From Trichosporon coremiiforme (lineage: Eukaryota > Basidiomycota > Tremellomycetes > Trichosporonales > Trichosporonaceae), in assembly GCA_039545355.1 (NCBI GenBank), contig BCJJ01000026.1, forward strand, positions 434,001-498,000: 64,000 bases of DNA, given 5' to 3'. The notes beneath the pieces are model-generated. The model saw nothing but the letters and a program-made list of their open reading frames with translations, ran no database searches and was not told the origin of the DNA. A program made the translations under genes and the position numbers. Positions within the stretch are counted from its first letter, which is position 1, and every line of letters begins with the position of its first letter. Below are positions 23,043 through 35,108 of the stretch, one piece after another.

Positions 23043-26000
23043 ATGGTAAGTCCAACTAACCGTCGACGAGAAGCAAGCACGGCCCCGCACCGAGCTCATC
23101 TATCGTCCGCATGCGAAGACTCGACTGACATTGTGCAGGCTATCGGGGGCAAGAAGAAAAAGGTTGGCGGCCTGCTGTCCAGCGCAGGTGTGGCCAAGCC
23201 GCAGAAGGTTGCGAAGGTGAGTGCCCGATCTCAGTACTCCACCTGGCATCGCGCTCACACATTCAGGCGGACTGGTCCGAGGGCATGAACAAAAAGAAGT
23301 CAGCCGGTGTCCAGGACATGACGCTTCTGAGTACGATCACCAACGAGGCTATCAATGATAACCTCAAGGCCCGATTCTTCAACCAGGAGATCTACGTGAG
23401 TGCCAGCGACTGACTGCGCGTGAGGCAGTGCTGACCCTTAAGACCTACATTGCGCATGTGTTGATTTCGGTCAATCCTTTCCGAGGTGAGCTCGCGGAAG
23501 CGTTGGCCGGCTAGAGCTAACGACAGATCTTGGTATCTACACCGATGCCGTCCTCCAGTCGTACAGGGGAAAGAATCGTCTGGAGGTACCGCCACACGTA
23601 TTCGCGATTGCCGAGACCGCCTACTACAAAATGACGACGGAGAAGGAGAACCAGTGTGTTATCATCTCCGGAGAATCAGGAGCAGGAAAGACGGAAGCCG
23701 CCAAGCGCATCATGCAGTACATCGCGGCCGTGTCTGGAGGCGAGGGCAGCGGAAGCGGTATAGAGAATGTCAAGGAGATGGTACTGGCTACCAACCCCTT
23801 GCTCGAAAGCTTCGGTTGTGCGAAGACTCTCAGGAACGACAACTCCAGTCGACACGGAAAGTACCTTGAAATCATGTTCAACGACCTGGGACAGCCGGTC
23901 GGAGCTCAGATCACGAACTACCTCCTGGAGAAGGTGAGTTTGGACGACAGTCTCTGCTAACCTCCAGAACCGTGTCGTCGGACAGATCAAGAACGAGCGT
24001 GACTTCCACATCTTCTACCAGTTTACTAAAGGAGCTTCGGCCGCGCAGCGTGAAGAGTTTGGTCTCCAGGGCCCCGAGGCGTACTACTACACCAGCCAGA
24101 GCCAGTGCCTCGATGTCCCGAGTATCAACGACCAAAATGACTTCAAGGAGACAATCGTGAGCATGGATAGCGGGGCAACGGCTGACTGTTAGCGCGCGAT
24201 GGACATTATCGGTCTCACGCAAGAGGAGCAAACCTCCATTTTCCGCGTGCTTGCAACTATTTTGTGGCTTGGAAACGTCCAGTTCCAGGAGGGCGATGAC
24301 GGCAATGCCGAGATCGTCGACACCGGAGTCACGGACTTTGTTGGATACCTCATGAACGGCGAGTCTGCGACGGTGCAGAAGGCGCTCCGCATTCGCATCA
24401 TGGAGACCCAGCGCGGAGGACGAAGAGGCTCGGTCTACGAGGTGCCTTTGAATGTGCCGCAGGCGCAGTCCAGCCGTGACGCTCTTGCGAAGGCGCTGTA
24501 CAACAACCTCTTCGAGTGGATCGTCAGTCGCGTTAACATGTCGATGAAGCCTCAGCAGCAGGCTTCCTACGTCATTGGTGTTCTTGACATCTACGGCTTC
24601 GAGATCTTCCAGAACAACAGCTTCGAGCAGCTCTGCATCAACTACGTCAATGAGAAGCTCCAGCAGATCTTCATTGAGCTCACGCTCAAGGCTGAGCAGG
24701 AGGAATACGTCCGCGAGCAGATCAAGTGGACGCCAATCAAATGTGAGTTGAGCGCTGGGAGCCCTGTTGACTCTCAGTCTTCGACAACAAGGTCGTCTGT
24801 GACCTGATCGAGAGCAAGCGACCCGCCGGTATTTTCGCGACGCTGAATGATGCGACTGCCACCGCCCACGCCGACCCCGCTGCTGCTGACAACTCGTTCA
24901 TCCAGCGATCCAGCATGCTGGGCTCGAACCCCAACTTCGAGTCGCGTGGCCAAAAGTTCCTGATCAAGCACTACGCCGGAGACGTGCTCTACAACGTTTC
25001 GGGCATGACGGACAAGAACAAGGATCAGCTCTCGCGTGATATCCTGGATCTCATCGAGGGCAGCAAGGACCCCTTCCTGCACACGCTATTCCCCGAGAAG
25101 GTTGACCACTCCTCGAAGAAGCGTCCCCCTACTGCCGGTGACAAGATCAAGCAGTCCGCCAACGAGCTCGTCACGAACCTCATGCAGTGTCAGCCCCACT
25201 ACATCCGTACGATCAAGCCGAACCAGAACCGCTCGCCGACCGAGTATGATGACAAGGCGATTCTCCACCAGATCAAGTACCTCGGTCTCCAGGAGAACAT
25301 TCGTGTCCGTCGTGCCGGTTTCGCCTACCGTGCCGACTTCCAGAAGATGGTGGAGCGCTTCTACCTCCTTTCGCCGCGCACGTCGTATGCCGGTGACTAC
25401 ATTTGGGAGGGCGACGCGCGGTCTGGATGTGAGGCGATTCTGCAGGACGCCAAGATCTCGAAGGATGAGTGGCAGATGGGTGTTACGAAGGCGTTCATCA
25501 AGAACCCCGAGACTCTCTTCTACCTCGAGGGTGAGCGTGACCGTTACTGGCACACAATGGCTACGCGCATCCAGCGAGCGTGGCGTGCCTACGTCCGTCG
25601 CAAGGAGGAGGCTGCGATCAAGATTCAGCGCTTCTGGCGCGGTCAGAAGGAGAACCTCATCTACGCGCAGAAGCGTGATTACGGACACGATGTGCTTGCG
25701 GGCCGCAAGGAGCGCCGCCGCTTCTCGCTCCTCGGTATGCGCAAGTTCATGGGCGACTACCTCGATGTCGGCGGCCGATCACCGCAGGGTGAGCTACTCC
25801 GCAATGCTGCTGGCATTGGCGGCGGCGAGACGGTCTCCTTCAGCTCGCGTGGTGAGATTCTGGTGTCCAAGTTCGGTCGCTCCTCGAAGCTTTCCCCTCG
25901 CTTCCTGATCGTGACGAACAAGGCGCTGTACATCGTTGTTTCGATGGCGAAGGACGGACGCGTTACGACGACTCTGGAGCGCAAGGTCCCGCTGTCGTCC

Positions 26001-27218
26001 ATCAAGTCGATTGCGATGACAAACCTGCGCGACGACTTCATCATTCTCAACGTCCCGCCATGCGAGGAGGGCGACCCTGTGCTCACCTGCCCGCTGAAGA
26101 CGGAGATGACCTGCGTCATCCTCACCGAGGTCGGCGGCAGCATTCCCGTCAACATCGGCCCGACGATTGAGTACATGAAGAAGAACAAGAAGAGCACGAT
26201 CAAGGCTGTCAAGGGTGCCGGCGAGCAGACCTACAAGTCGCACACGATCACTGTCGGCCCTGGCGAGAACCCCGCCGCGCGCTCCAACCCCATGCCGCCA
26301 CGCAAGCCGAAGGCGAAGAAGGCGGCCAAGAAGGCACCGGCCGGCATGGCCGGTCGCTCCCAGAACCGCCCGCAGGCGCGCGCCTTGCCCGGCGCAACCA
26401 AGCCCGGTGCCCCACCTGTACTCGGCGGCGGCTCTGCTCCTACCGCTCCTCCCGCGCCGACCATGCCCAAGGCGGCCGGCATCCCCGCCGCACCTCCTGC
26501 TCCGCCCATGCCGAAGGCTGGTGGCGCCAAGGTTCCCGCCGCGCCCCCGATGCCCAAGGCTCCCGTCGCAGCCGCCGCGCGGCACCACGCCCCTCCTCCG
26601 CCGCCCCCTCCCCCTCCACCTGCCGCCACCCCCCCTGCCCCGAAGAAGGACATGTACAAGGCGCTGTACAACTTCCAGGGCCAGGAGGGCGAGATGGACC
26701 TGACGAAGGGCGAAGAGGTGGAGGTGAAGGAGAAGAGCGACAACGGCTGGTGGATGGTAGTCAAGAACGGTGCCGAGGGCTGGGCGCCGAGCAACTACCT
26801 CAAGCTGATCGAGCACCCTGCCGCACCCCCTCCCCCTCCTCCCGTCGCGCCGCGGGCCGTGCCCGCCGCCCCCTCCAACCCGGCTCAGGCGCTCAGTGCC
26901 GCGCTCAACGGCCGACTCTCAGGCCAAGGATCCGGCGCTAGCAGCCCTGCCTCCTCTCGCCCGAGCTCGCGCGGCCCCCCGCCAGCCATCAACAAGCCCA
27001 AGCCCGTCATTCCCCCCAAGCCGGGCAGCAAGCCGAAACCGGCCGCGCCCACGCCCCCCAGCGGAGGCGGGGGCAAGCCCGCCGTCCCGGGCGCGTTCAA
27101 GGCGCCCGTGCAGCAGTCCTCGGGCCCGGGCAAGGTCGCCCAGCCCCAGGCGGCTGGTGGTCAGATGGATCTCGCGGCTGCGCTCATGGCCCGCGCCCAG
27201 CGCATGAACCACGATTAA
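23043..27218 (+). CDS. MYO1: Class I myosin
   Basis: Eight exons: 23043-23045, 23139-23216, 23267-23395, 23443-23485, 23527-23933, 23968-24156, 24193-24742 and 24778-27218, for 1279 aa. Exon 1 is just the ATG. The motor domain has the P-loop GESGAGKT (about 133-140), switch [11 protein letters not shown] and the TEDS-site Ser in [11 protein letters not shown] (about 363), the target of PAK/Ste20-type kinases. Two IQ motifs (about 727-757) bind calmodulin, followed by a basic TH1 lipid-binding tail, an Ala/Pro-rich TH2 region with long proline runs and an SH3 domain (about 1092-1146, [14 protein letters not shown]). The protein drives actin assembly at endocytic patches. The acidic Trp-containing Arp2/3-binding tail of ascomycete orthologues is not visible; the chain ends [12 protein letters not shown]. 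The third intron uses an AAG acceptor. Confidence 0.96.
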
Positions 27219-27889
27219 ACCGTAGAAATCTAGGATACGCAAGCTTTCGGATTGGATTGGGGTTGGATTGGACTGTAAAGGGATTTTCCATAGATTTTGT
27301 GATGCACTGAAATGAGACATGAGTGAATGCGTGCGGAAGGAGGAAGAAGAGTGAGGCGAGTGAGGGGCCACACTGGCCAGACGCGCCTCACTCACGGAGG
27401 CATGAAGTGTGACTGCCCCAGTGATGCGGCATGAGACTGGGACGCGGTGTTTAGGTGCCCGAGATTGTGACTGATGCCCGAGATCATGGCAGGAATGTAC
27501 GACTGCGGTTGTGTGGACGCACACACCCCGAATCGCCGCCGACGTCATCCACGAAAGCGGACGACGCCGCGCAATGTCGTTACGAGATCTGTTCCAAACC
27601 CCACAACAACAACTCTGGGGCACCGGTCACTTGAGCTATCCGGTTAGTCACGACAACAACAAAGTGGCAGCAGCTTAGCGATTCGTAAGGTTACATGCCA
27701 TCAGATACGGAGGAAGGACCTCAGACGAAGGGGTCAATGAGAGAACAGTGAACTTAACTACTAATGGAGGGGGCGGTTAGGTGGATATATTTAATCGTCG
27801 GTTATCGATGAGGGAAGGGAAGTGAGAAGAGCCGAACCGGATCCAAAGACTTTCAACTATGATTTGCGAAAACGAAGCGGCGTGCAGGC
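27219..27889. other. Convergent intergenic region
   Basis: About 670 bases between the stops of MYO1 and the acyl-CoA synthetase gene. It starts with a short GGATTGGATTGG-type imperfect repeat (about 27249-27272). No gene is seen. Confidence 0.5.
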
Positions 27890-30345
27890 TTAGAGCTTGT
27901 AAACCTTGTCGATGTCGTCGTGGTAGTGACGCTCGATCGTCTTGCGCTGCAGCTTCTGGGCAGCGGTGAGGAAGCCAGACTCGGGAGTCCACTCGTCGGC
28001 GGTGAGGACAACAGCCTCGAGGAGCTCCATGCCCTTGAGGCCCTGCTTCTTGCCGGTCTCGTTGAGCTCGCGGAGGCACGCGCTGATGACCTTGGGGTCG
28101 TTGACAAGGGTCTCAAGGTCGGCGCCGTTACCGATGTTGTTCTTCTTGCAGAACGCCGGCAGGTTCTGGGGGTGGGCCATGACGACCATGGCGGGCTTCG
28201 AGTGGTCGGGCGAGGCAATAACTGCGCCGTTCGCGACGAAGGGAACAGACTTGTAGACAGACTCGAGGTGCTCGAGGGCGATGTACTCGCCTCCGGAGAG
28301 CTTGACGAGGTTCTTGATACGGTCGATGATCGAGAGGGTACCGTCCTTGTTCCACTGTCCAATGTCACCAGACTTGAACCAACCGTCCTTGGTGAAGGCC
28401 TCCTCGTCGAGGTCGGGGCGCTTGTAGTAGCCCTTGAAGATGGAAGGACCACGGAGGTAGATCTCACCCTGAGGAGGGTCGTTGGTGGAGAAGTAGCCGG
28501 CCTCGGGAGTGTCGACAAGCTTGACCTCGGCAGCGGGGGTAGGTCCACCGACCGAACCGAACTGCATCCAGTCGGGGTGAAGGATACAGGCCATGGCGGT
28601 ACCCTCAGTAAGACCGTAACCCTGGATCATGATGACGAGGGCAGTCGTAAGGAACTGCTGGGTAGAGCGCGAAACGGGACCACCACCAGAGAACATGATC
28701 TTGAGACGGCCGCCGGTCTGGGCCTTGACACCGTTGAAGACGACGGCGTCAGAGAGGCCGCCAAGAAGGGGAAGCGAGTAGTGCTGAGCGGCAGACTTGG
28801 CCTTGAAGGCGAGGTTGAAGATGCTCTTCTTGAGGCCGCCCGCGGCGTCGACCTTGCTCATGATACCCTTGCGGATGATCTCCCAGACCTGGGGGACACC
28901 AACCATGATGGACTATGGCGTTAGCTTGGAACCGTCCACACCCGCAGGTTTCTACTCACAGGACGAGCCTCCATGATGTCGGACTTGGAGTCACGGACGT
29001 TGGCGTCGGTGAGAGTCTTCACACGACCGTAGGCAATGGGAAGACCACAGAAGACGAACGACATCTCGACGACAAACTCGAGAATGTGCGCGAGGGGAAG
29101 GAAAGCGAGGTAAACATCGTCAGGGGTGAGGAACTCATAAAGCAGGAGCCAGATGGCACCGACAGCGGAAACGATATTTCCGTGAGTCAGAAGGACACCC
29201 TTGGGAGTACCAGCTGTTCTCGTCAGCCAATGCACAAGAATGTTGACTTACTCGAGCCAGAAGTGTACATGCAGCAGTAGACGTCCTCGCGCTTGGCGGG
29301 GACCGCCTCCGCAGGGTGGGCCTTGCCGGCGGCGCGGACGTCGTCGATGTGCACGACCTGGAGGCCCTCGCGGATCGACTGGATCTTCTCAATCATGGCG
29401 GGGTCGGCCTTGCCATCGTACATCACAAACTTGACAGTCTGGGCACCAGGCAGGACCTTGGAGAGAGTGGGGAGGAGATCGGCGTTGGTGAACATGAAGC
29501 GCACCTCGGTCTCATTGAGGGAGTGGCGAAGACCCTCGGGGCCGAGCGAGTCGTAGGCCGTGCAGATGGGGACGGCGTTGAAGGCAGCAGCCTGGGCGGA
29601 GAGCATCCAGTTACGGCTAGTGCGGTTAGCGGAAGGAATCTGGGCGCGTGACTTGGGTCCCCACTGCGCCAAGCCCGGTTGGGCGCATTGGGGAATGGGC
29701 CAACTCACGAGGTCTGAGCATAGATGTTGAAGAACGTCTCGTTCTCGCCACCGAGACCGTAGTGTCGGAGACCGCTACCAATGTTGCGGGTGTCCTCGAG
29801 AGCTTCCTCGTAAGAGATCCACGACAGGGGCGACAGCTTGAAGTATTGCCACTTCTTCATAGCCTTCTCCTCCTTGCCGTTCACGACCCTGGTGATCTCC
29901 TTCTCCTCGTTGATCGTGTCAACGATGTCACGGTTGCCAAGAGCCTTCTTGGAGCCGTGCGTGCGAGCGGAGTAGAGCATGATGTCGTGGACGGTGTCGA
30001 TGCCGTTCTCGGGCCCTGCGAGCGTCAGCGATCATGTCCTCGATTTACCGCGTCTGCTGGTTCTGGAAGACGAGCCTGCGCCGTTGATGACGTGTGTTGC
30101 GCGCCGACGTGTCGCTGCGCAGCCATCAAACGTCGCAGTTTGATGCAAAGCTCGACCTCGCCCCCCCCCCCCCCCCGATCGGGATTGCTACGAGATCGCA
30201 GAACCGCAAGACGCAACTCGAGCAACTCACTAAGAACGAGCTCCTTGGTGCAGTACGAGCGACGAGCACGCGTCTCGCCCTCGGGCTTGGGCTTGTCGGC
30301 ATCTACCTCCCAGGAAGCAAACTCGTGGTGCTTGCGGGGAGCCAT
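27890..30345 (-). CDS. FAA: Long-chain fatty acyl-CoA synthetase
   Basis: Five minus-strand exons (30345-30231, 30015-29709, 29616-29252, 29213-28960, 28912-27890) encode 687 aa. The ATP/AMP-binding motif YTSGSTGTPKGV is rebuilt across intron 3 at about residue 258. The other adenylate-forming signatures follow in order: GYGLTEGTA, GWFKSGDIGQW, and IIDRIKNLVKLSGGEYIALE, the fatty-acyl-CoA synthetase signature, then KLQRKTIERHY. The enzyme activates long-chain fatty acids with ATP and CoA for lipid synthesis and degradation. Size and N-terminus match yeast Faa1/Faa4. The C-terminus is KVYKL, not a good PTS1, so a peroxisomal location is not indicated. Intron 1 is 215 nt and contains a 16-base homopolymer run. 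A TATA-like sequence on the minus strand lies about 125 bases upstream of the start. Confidence 0.93.
30161..30176. repeat. Homopolymer run of 16 C
   Basis: A C16 tract on the plus strand (G16 in the transcript) inside the first intron of the acyl-CoA synthetase gene. Its exact length is the kind of thing assemblies get wrong; being intronic it does not affect the reading frame. Confidence 0.9.
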
Positions 30346-30755
30346 GTTGAAGCGTTACAGAGGATAGATTGTGAGGAAGCAAAAGAGTGAAAGGAAGTGG
30401 GAGAAGTAGGGAAGGGGGTTGCTAGATGGGAAGCGTGAGGGAAGGGCGAATACGAAATAGGGCCGTGTGTTATAAGCGGAGACAGACGAGCGCACGGTGG
30501 CGGAAGTAGAGCAAGTGTCTGGCACGCAGTCGAAATGTCTCAACGCGGTGCACGGTACTTAGCTGTGCGGGGGGGCTGCTTGCGTTAGTGTGCAAGAGGA
30601 TGAAGATGAGGAAGAAAGATGCAAGATGCATGCATGCAGGGACGAAATGTATCTGGGTCGCTGCAGTGGGCTTGGCTGTGAGGGCGGAAGCCGTGTTCGC
30701 TGGCTCGCGGGCAAAGCGGGGTAGTGACGAGAACGGCTTGGCTCGAAGGAGAGGC

Positions 30756-31138
30756 TCATAGGGCAGCTGCTCGAAGGCTCAAAGCTATGGCGCCGGCCTT
30801 CCTCTGCCAGCCAGCGCAAAGCTCGAACGCCCTTCCCCCATCTCCCCGGGACGCCACCCAATCCTCGACGAGCATCTCTGCCCTGTCCGCCCTGTCTGCT
30901 ACCTTGCGTCCTGCGTCCAGCATGGTTTGCACCTGCACACTGCGGCCTGTCCTCTCGTCGAGCTCGGAGGGCACCTCGACCCATCCATCGACCGACTTGT
31001 AAGATTTTTTCGTGACACCGGTGCAAGTGACCGAGTACGGGCGGGCGAGCCGTCAGCGTCGCGGAGAGCGGGGGCGCCGGTGACGGTGACCCACTCTTTG
31101 AGTGATGAGCGGGCCAATGCAGGATCGCAGGAGGACAT
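30756..31138 (-). pseudogene. Possible broken or frameshifted coding remnant
   Basis: Two minus-strand frames read like protein and abut each other in different phases. The first starts at an ATG at 31138 (MSSCDPALARSSLKEWVTV) and looks coding to about 31045. Just after, in the next phase, a second segment reads TKKSYKSVDGWVEVPSELDE and stays open to a stop at 30756, ending in an Ala/Leu-rich tail. The change of phase falls near a GCCCGCCCG run, where a one-base slip in sequence or evolution would be plausible. I recognise no domain and no splice site that would join them. This may be a decayed gene, a sequencing error in a real small gene, or chance. Confidence 0.2.
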
Positions 31139-33362
31139 GTGCCAGAGATGAATCTGCGTCCCTTGTGGCCCCCTCCCTGCGTCAGGCGTCCGTCCGACAT
31201 TACGTTAGACCCAGAGCCCAGCTGGCATGCACGCCTGGGCGCTGGCGAAGACGGTCGAGCGCCAGAGCGAGGGCAAGCGCGCCATGGGCAGACGGCATAG
31301 ACGGCCAGGCTTGCCAGACAGAGACAGGGCAGGCGGCAGGCGGGGTGGTGTTGGCGGGTCGGACGCTGCTGATGCGCTGGAAGGTTGGCACGATTGGCCC
31401 GCTGGTACCGACCGGACCGGTACGACACCGGCACTAGCCTGCTTCCCATTTCGATCCATGACAATCCGCAACGCGCGCCAAACCTTGAGGTCCCAGGCCA
31501 TCGCAGCCCATCACAGGTCTGTCCGCCCCTGGGCCTGCACACACGCAACACACAGGGACCGGTCATGTGCCTAGGACGCCCAGGATGCCCAGGCTGTCAG
31601 GCACCTCAGGCGTCCCCCAGAAGTCAGGGACAGGCGACGGCCACGGGCCGTACTTGCTGCTTTTGCCGCTTCTGCCGCTAGGCTGCCGTGCCTGTTGCAG
31701 TCTCCCTCGACCGCCATGTCTCCTTGCCCTCTGTCCGTAAGGACGCGCAGAAGCTTCTTCACTTTATTTCCTTTTACCTGGGCCGGTCCTTGCGGGCCTG
31801 GCGTCCTTTGTCTTCGAGTGCAATGTTCTCTCGACAGCTAAAAATTCTCCTCCGAGCTGCGCTAGCTCTGTGCACTCAACGCCGTGCGCCGCGGTCCGGC
31901 GAGCACGAAAGCAATAGCCGCCGACTCGCATCCAGACCGGTGTCGACTGCAGGTACGCAAGCAGGTCGCCGCATTGAATGCATTCCAAGACGCAGTAACT
32001 GAATAGATCGAATGGACGGTACACGCCCCGGCGCCTCCGCGGCGGCAGGCCAGGCACCCAGACGATGGCTTGCGATGTCTTGGACACTTGTCTTGGTACG
32101 ACTCTAAGCTAGTGTGCGAGTCGTTGCGGTGATCGCTATCGACGGATAGATTCGTGCACTTTCTCGAGCCGGGACGAGATCCATGAGCGTCGCTCGTCGT
32201 GGCCATAGCTCGGTTCCGCGTACTGAGCGCTTGAAGCGCTGGGCTCAGAAATATACATTGGACCCATACGGGTAAGAACGGTGACTAAAGCCTTCATGCG
32301 CCGACGTGCCAGCGTCGTGTGCGGCGTGCAGCACACTTTGCATGCGCTGCACGAGCGCTCGCCGACGATGCCTCACAACTCGGCCAGCCCAGCCAGGCAA
32401 GGCATGAAGGGTGGCCAGGGTGACAGTAGTATGTCGCACTTTCCATCGATCACTCGACCGCAGCCGGCGATGCTGACATATTGGCTCATTACGACGCACG
32501 ACGATTCGGCGTCTCCGTGCGCCGCGTGCGCCGCATTCCTCTGCTCGCGCGAGAGCCAGTAGTCAGTTGTCAACCGGGCCATCTCACGGTCCGCGGGCAA
32601 AAGTGGAGAGAGGAGAGGGCCCCGCGCGCCGATGGCGTTTTCCTTACGTCCCCGTACCCCGTCCTGTCACCGCCGACATCCCTCGCACAAGCCGAGCAGG
32701 CTTGCCAGAATTGCCAGGTTACTTGACACCCGGCATCGGATGAGGTCCATCACCGGGTAGGCGATGGACAATGCGATTCGCCGATTGCCAAGCTCTCGTT
32801 ACTCTTGGCCGAGTAACGACCATGCTTCTCCGAATCTTCACGACAATTCAGTGGCCTCCCAAAGCCCTCCCCACCCTCCACTCAGCAAGCCATCCATGCC
32901 GGCCATCCTCACACATGTCGCAGTGGTCCCAGCCGGTTATCCGGTCATTTACGTGCAGAATTTTCACCCTGTCCAGATGCGCCCAACACGACCAGAGCGA
33001 CATAGGGGCAAAGAACGCACAGACACAACATGCATGCTACTCGACCTACGCACTACTGATGAACCAGTCTAGCTGCATGGACATGAAGTGTTTCTTCAAG
33101 CGAACTTGGGTGCGGCACATGAGATCCCACGATCTCACTGATCACTGCATGCGCTGCTGGCCTCACATTCCACACACTCGATGGATCGGTCTTGTGATCT
33201 GGTAACCGTAGGCCCATCCGTTTTCCAGACTTGCATGATCTTGGCACTCTCTTCATCCCTTGGTCCAGTGTTCAGTGTCACTCTCTGTCTTGTCCGTCTC
33301 TCCGGTCTTCCTCTCGCCAGACACCTCATGGCCTGAGGGGATCAGATAAGATCATCGATCTT

Positions 33363-33403
33363 CCATCACGGCAACCCATTGTCCCATCACGGCAACCCAT
33401 TGT
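33363..33403. repeat. Direct repeat, two copies of a 20-base unit
   Basis: The 20-base word starting CCATCACGGCAACC occurs at 33363-33382 and again at 33384-33403 with a single base between. It is a simple local duplication in non-coding sequence upstream of the quinone oxidoreductase-like gene. Confidence 0.9.
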
Positions 33404-33689
33404 GTCGACCCAATCCTAACACAGAGGCCATCTGACCTTTGCGATCCTCAGCATATGTATCATACGTGATACACCGCAACCCCATGGCAGGCACGCCTCA
33501 CCTCGACGAACACTTGCTACACAGACAACCATCCCATACCAGGCGGCGGTGACTACACTACCGGAGTTCGGCTTTCTCTCCGCCGCCCTGCCGTCTCGGA
33601 ACAGTCTCTATGATTCCGTCATAGGTGGAGGGCGACAAGGATAAACCAAGATACAGCGATGTCGGTGTGCAACAACTCTCACGCGTACA

Positions 33690-35108
33690 ATGTCCTTCAG
33701 AGCACTCGTCAGCACCACTGCACGCACCGTTTCTCGCACACGTATCGCTCCCCAGGCTTCTCGCTACACCCCTGTCTCTGCTGCGCTTGCTACCCGCGCC
33801 TTCACCCAGCCCCAACGAACTTTCACAACGACACCGCGCATCATGGCCGACGGAAACATGAAGTGTATCCTCATCAAGGACGGAAAGGGCCCCGTCGAGA
33901 ACCTCTACATGGGTGAGGAGCCCGTTCCTCAGCCCAAGGAGGGTGAGATTCAGGTTGAGATCAAGGTGAGACAAGACTGACACGGCCGAACACAGAGACG
34001 ACGGACGAGGGGGAGTGACCTCTGTGTGCTGACGACGCAGGCTTTCGGTCTTAACCGTATGGACATCGTCCAGCGTGAGGGCAAGTACCCCCTCCCTCCT
34101 CAGGCCTCGAAGACTATCCTTGGTGTCGAGTTCTCCGGAACTGTCACCAAGCTCGGAGACAAGGCTACCAAGTACAAGGTTGGCGACGCTGTCTTCGGTC
34201 TCACCTACGGTGTAAGTTCACGGGTCCCGTTCAGGCTAACGTCCAGGGTGCCTACGCCCAGTACATTTGCGCCAACGAGCGGATGTGTCTCCCCAAGCCC
34301 GAGAACCTCTCTTGGGTTCAGGCTGCGGCGATCCCCGAGAATTGGCTCACCGGTAAGTCGCGGGAAAGCGAGCAGCGGTACTGACGTCAACAGCTTACCA
34401 GGCCGTCTTCCTCGAGGGCAACATGAAGAAGGGCGCCAATGTCCTCGTCCACGCCGGTGCCTCCGGTGTTGGAGTCGCCGCCATTCAGCTTGCTCGTATG
34501 TCCCAGTGTGCGGTTTCCTTGTCTGACAAATCCAGTCGACGTCGGTGACGCCACCAAGGTCTACGCGACCTGCGGAACCGACGAGAAGGTCAAGTTCTTG
34601 AACGATGAGATTGCCAAGGGCGACAAGCGCTTCAAAGCTATCAACTACCGCACACAGAACTTCGCTGAGGTCATCAAAGAGGACAACGCTGGTGTCGACC
34701 TCGTGATTGACTTCGTCGGCAAGAACTACTTCAACCAGAACATTGAGGCGCTGAACCGCGATGGCACCGTTGTTTACCTCGCCTTCCTTTCCGGGCCCGT
34801 CTTCGACAAGGCCAACTTTGGCCCCGTCCTCTACAAGCGCCTCACCCTTAAGGGCTCGACCCTCCGCTCTCGCGACCTTGAGTACCAGTCCAACCTGCTC
34901 GGCCAGTTCGAGAAGAACGCGCTTCCCAAGATCTACGATGGAAAGATGACCATCGCCGTCCACGAGGTGTTCCCTTGGAATGAGGTTCAGAAGGCTCAGA
35001 AGGAGATGCAGGAGAACAAGAACTCTGGCAAGGTGAGTGTGGAAGCTAGGTTGGCTGTTCTCGGCGGGAGCTAACGAGCAGATCGTCTTCGAGGTCACGC
35101 CCCAGTAA
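33690..35108 (+). CDS. Quinone oxidoreductase-like MDR protein with mitochondrial presequence
   Basis: Six exons (33690-33965, 34041-34211, 34247-34352, 34394-34495, 34536-35032, 35082-35108) encode 392 aa. The first 50 residues are rich in Arg, Ser, Thr and Ala and lack acids, as in a mitochondrial targeting sequence. An in-frame ATG at 33843 (MADGNMKCILIKDG) would start a form without it. The rest is an MDR enzyme of the zeta-crystallin/TP53I3 group: FGLNRMDIVQREGKYPLPPQ, GVEFSGTV, and the Rossmann motif VHAGASGVGVAAIQLA rebuilt with the following exon. There are no zinc ligands. These enzymes reduce quinones with NADPH. The last exon codes for eight residues. The two possible starts suggest dual mitochondrial and cytosolic targeting, which is inference. 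Confidence 0.88.

Larger units (their letters stand above)
30346..33689. other. 3.3-kb gene-poor region
   Basis: The longest stretch without a recognisable gene. The minus-strand frame 30559-31566 (335 codons) is long but has a low-complexity, Arg/Pro/Ser/Cys-heavy translation typical of chance frames in GC-rich DNA. Two shorter overlapping minus-strand frames at 30756-31138 look more protein-like and are listed separately. The part near 30346-30560 is the promoter of the acyl-CoA synthetase gene. From about 31700 to 33690 I see nothing except a short direct repeat at 33363-33403. Confidence 0.45.

Noticed and set aside
25794..26816. Minus-strand 340-codon frame within the myosin gene
   Set aside because: Antisense shadow of the myosin tail; the plus-strand frame has IQ, TH1 and SH3 domains.
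27920..28924. Plus-strand 334-codon frame within the acyl-CoA synthetase gene
   Set aside because: Antisense to an exon with clear adenylate-forming enzyme motifs.
30559..31566. Minus-strand 335-codon frame
   Set aside because: Arg/Pro/Cys/Ser-heavy translation with no motif; two other frames across the same bases look more like protein. Kept only as part of the gene-poor region.
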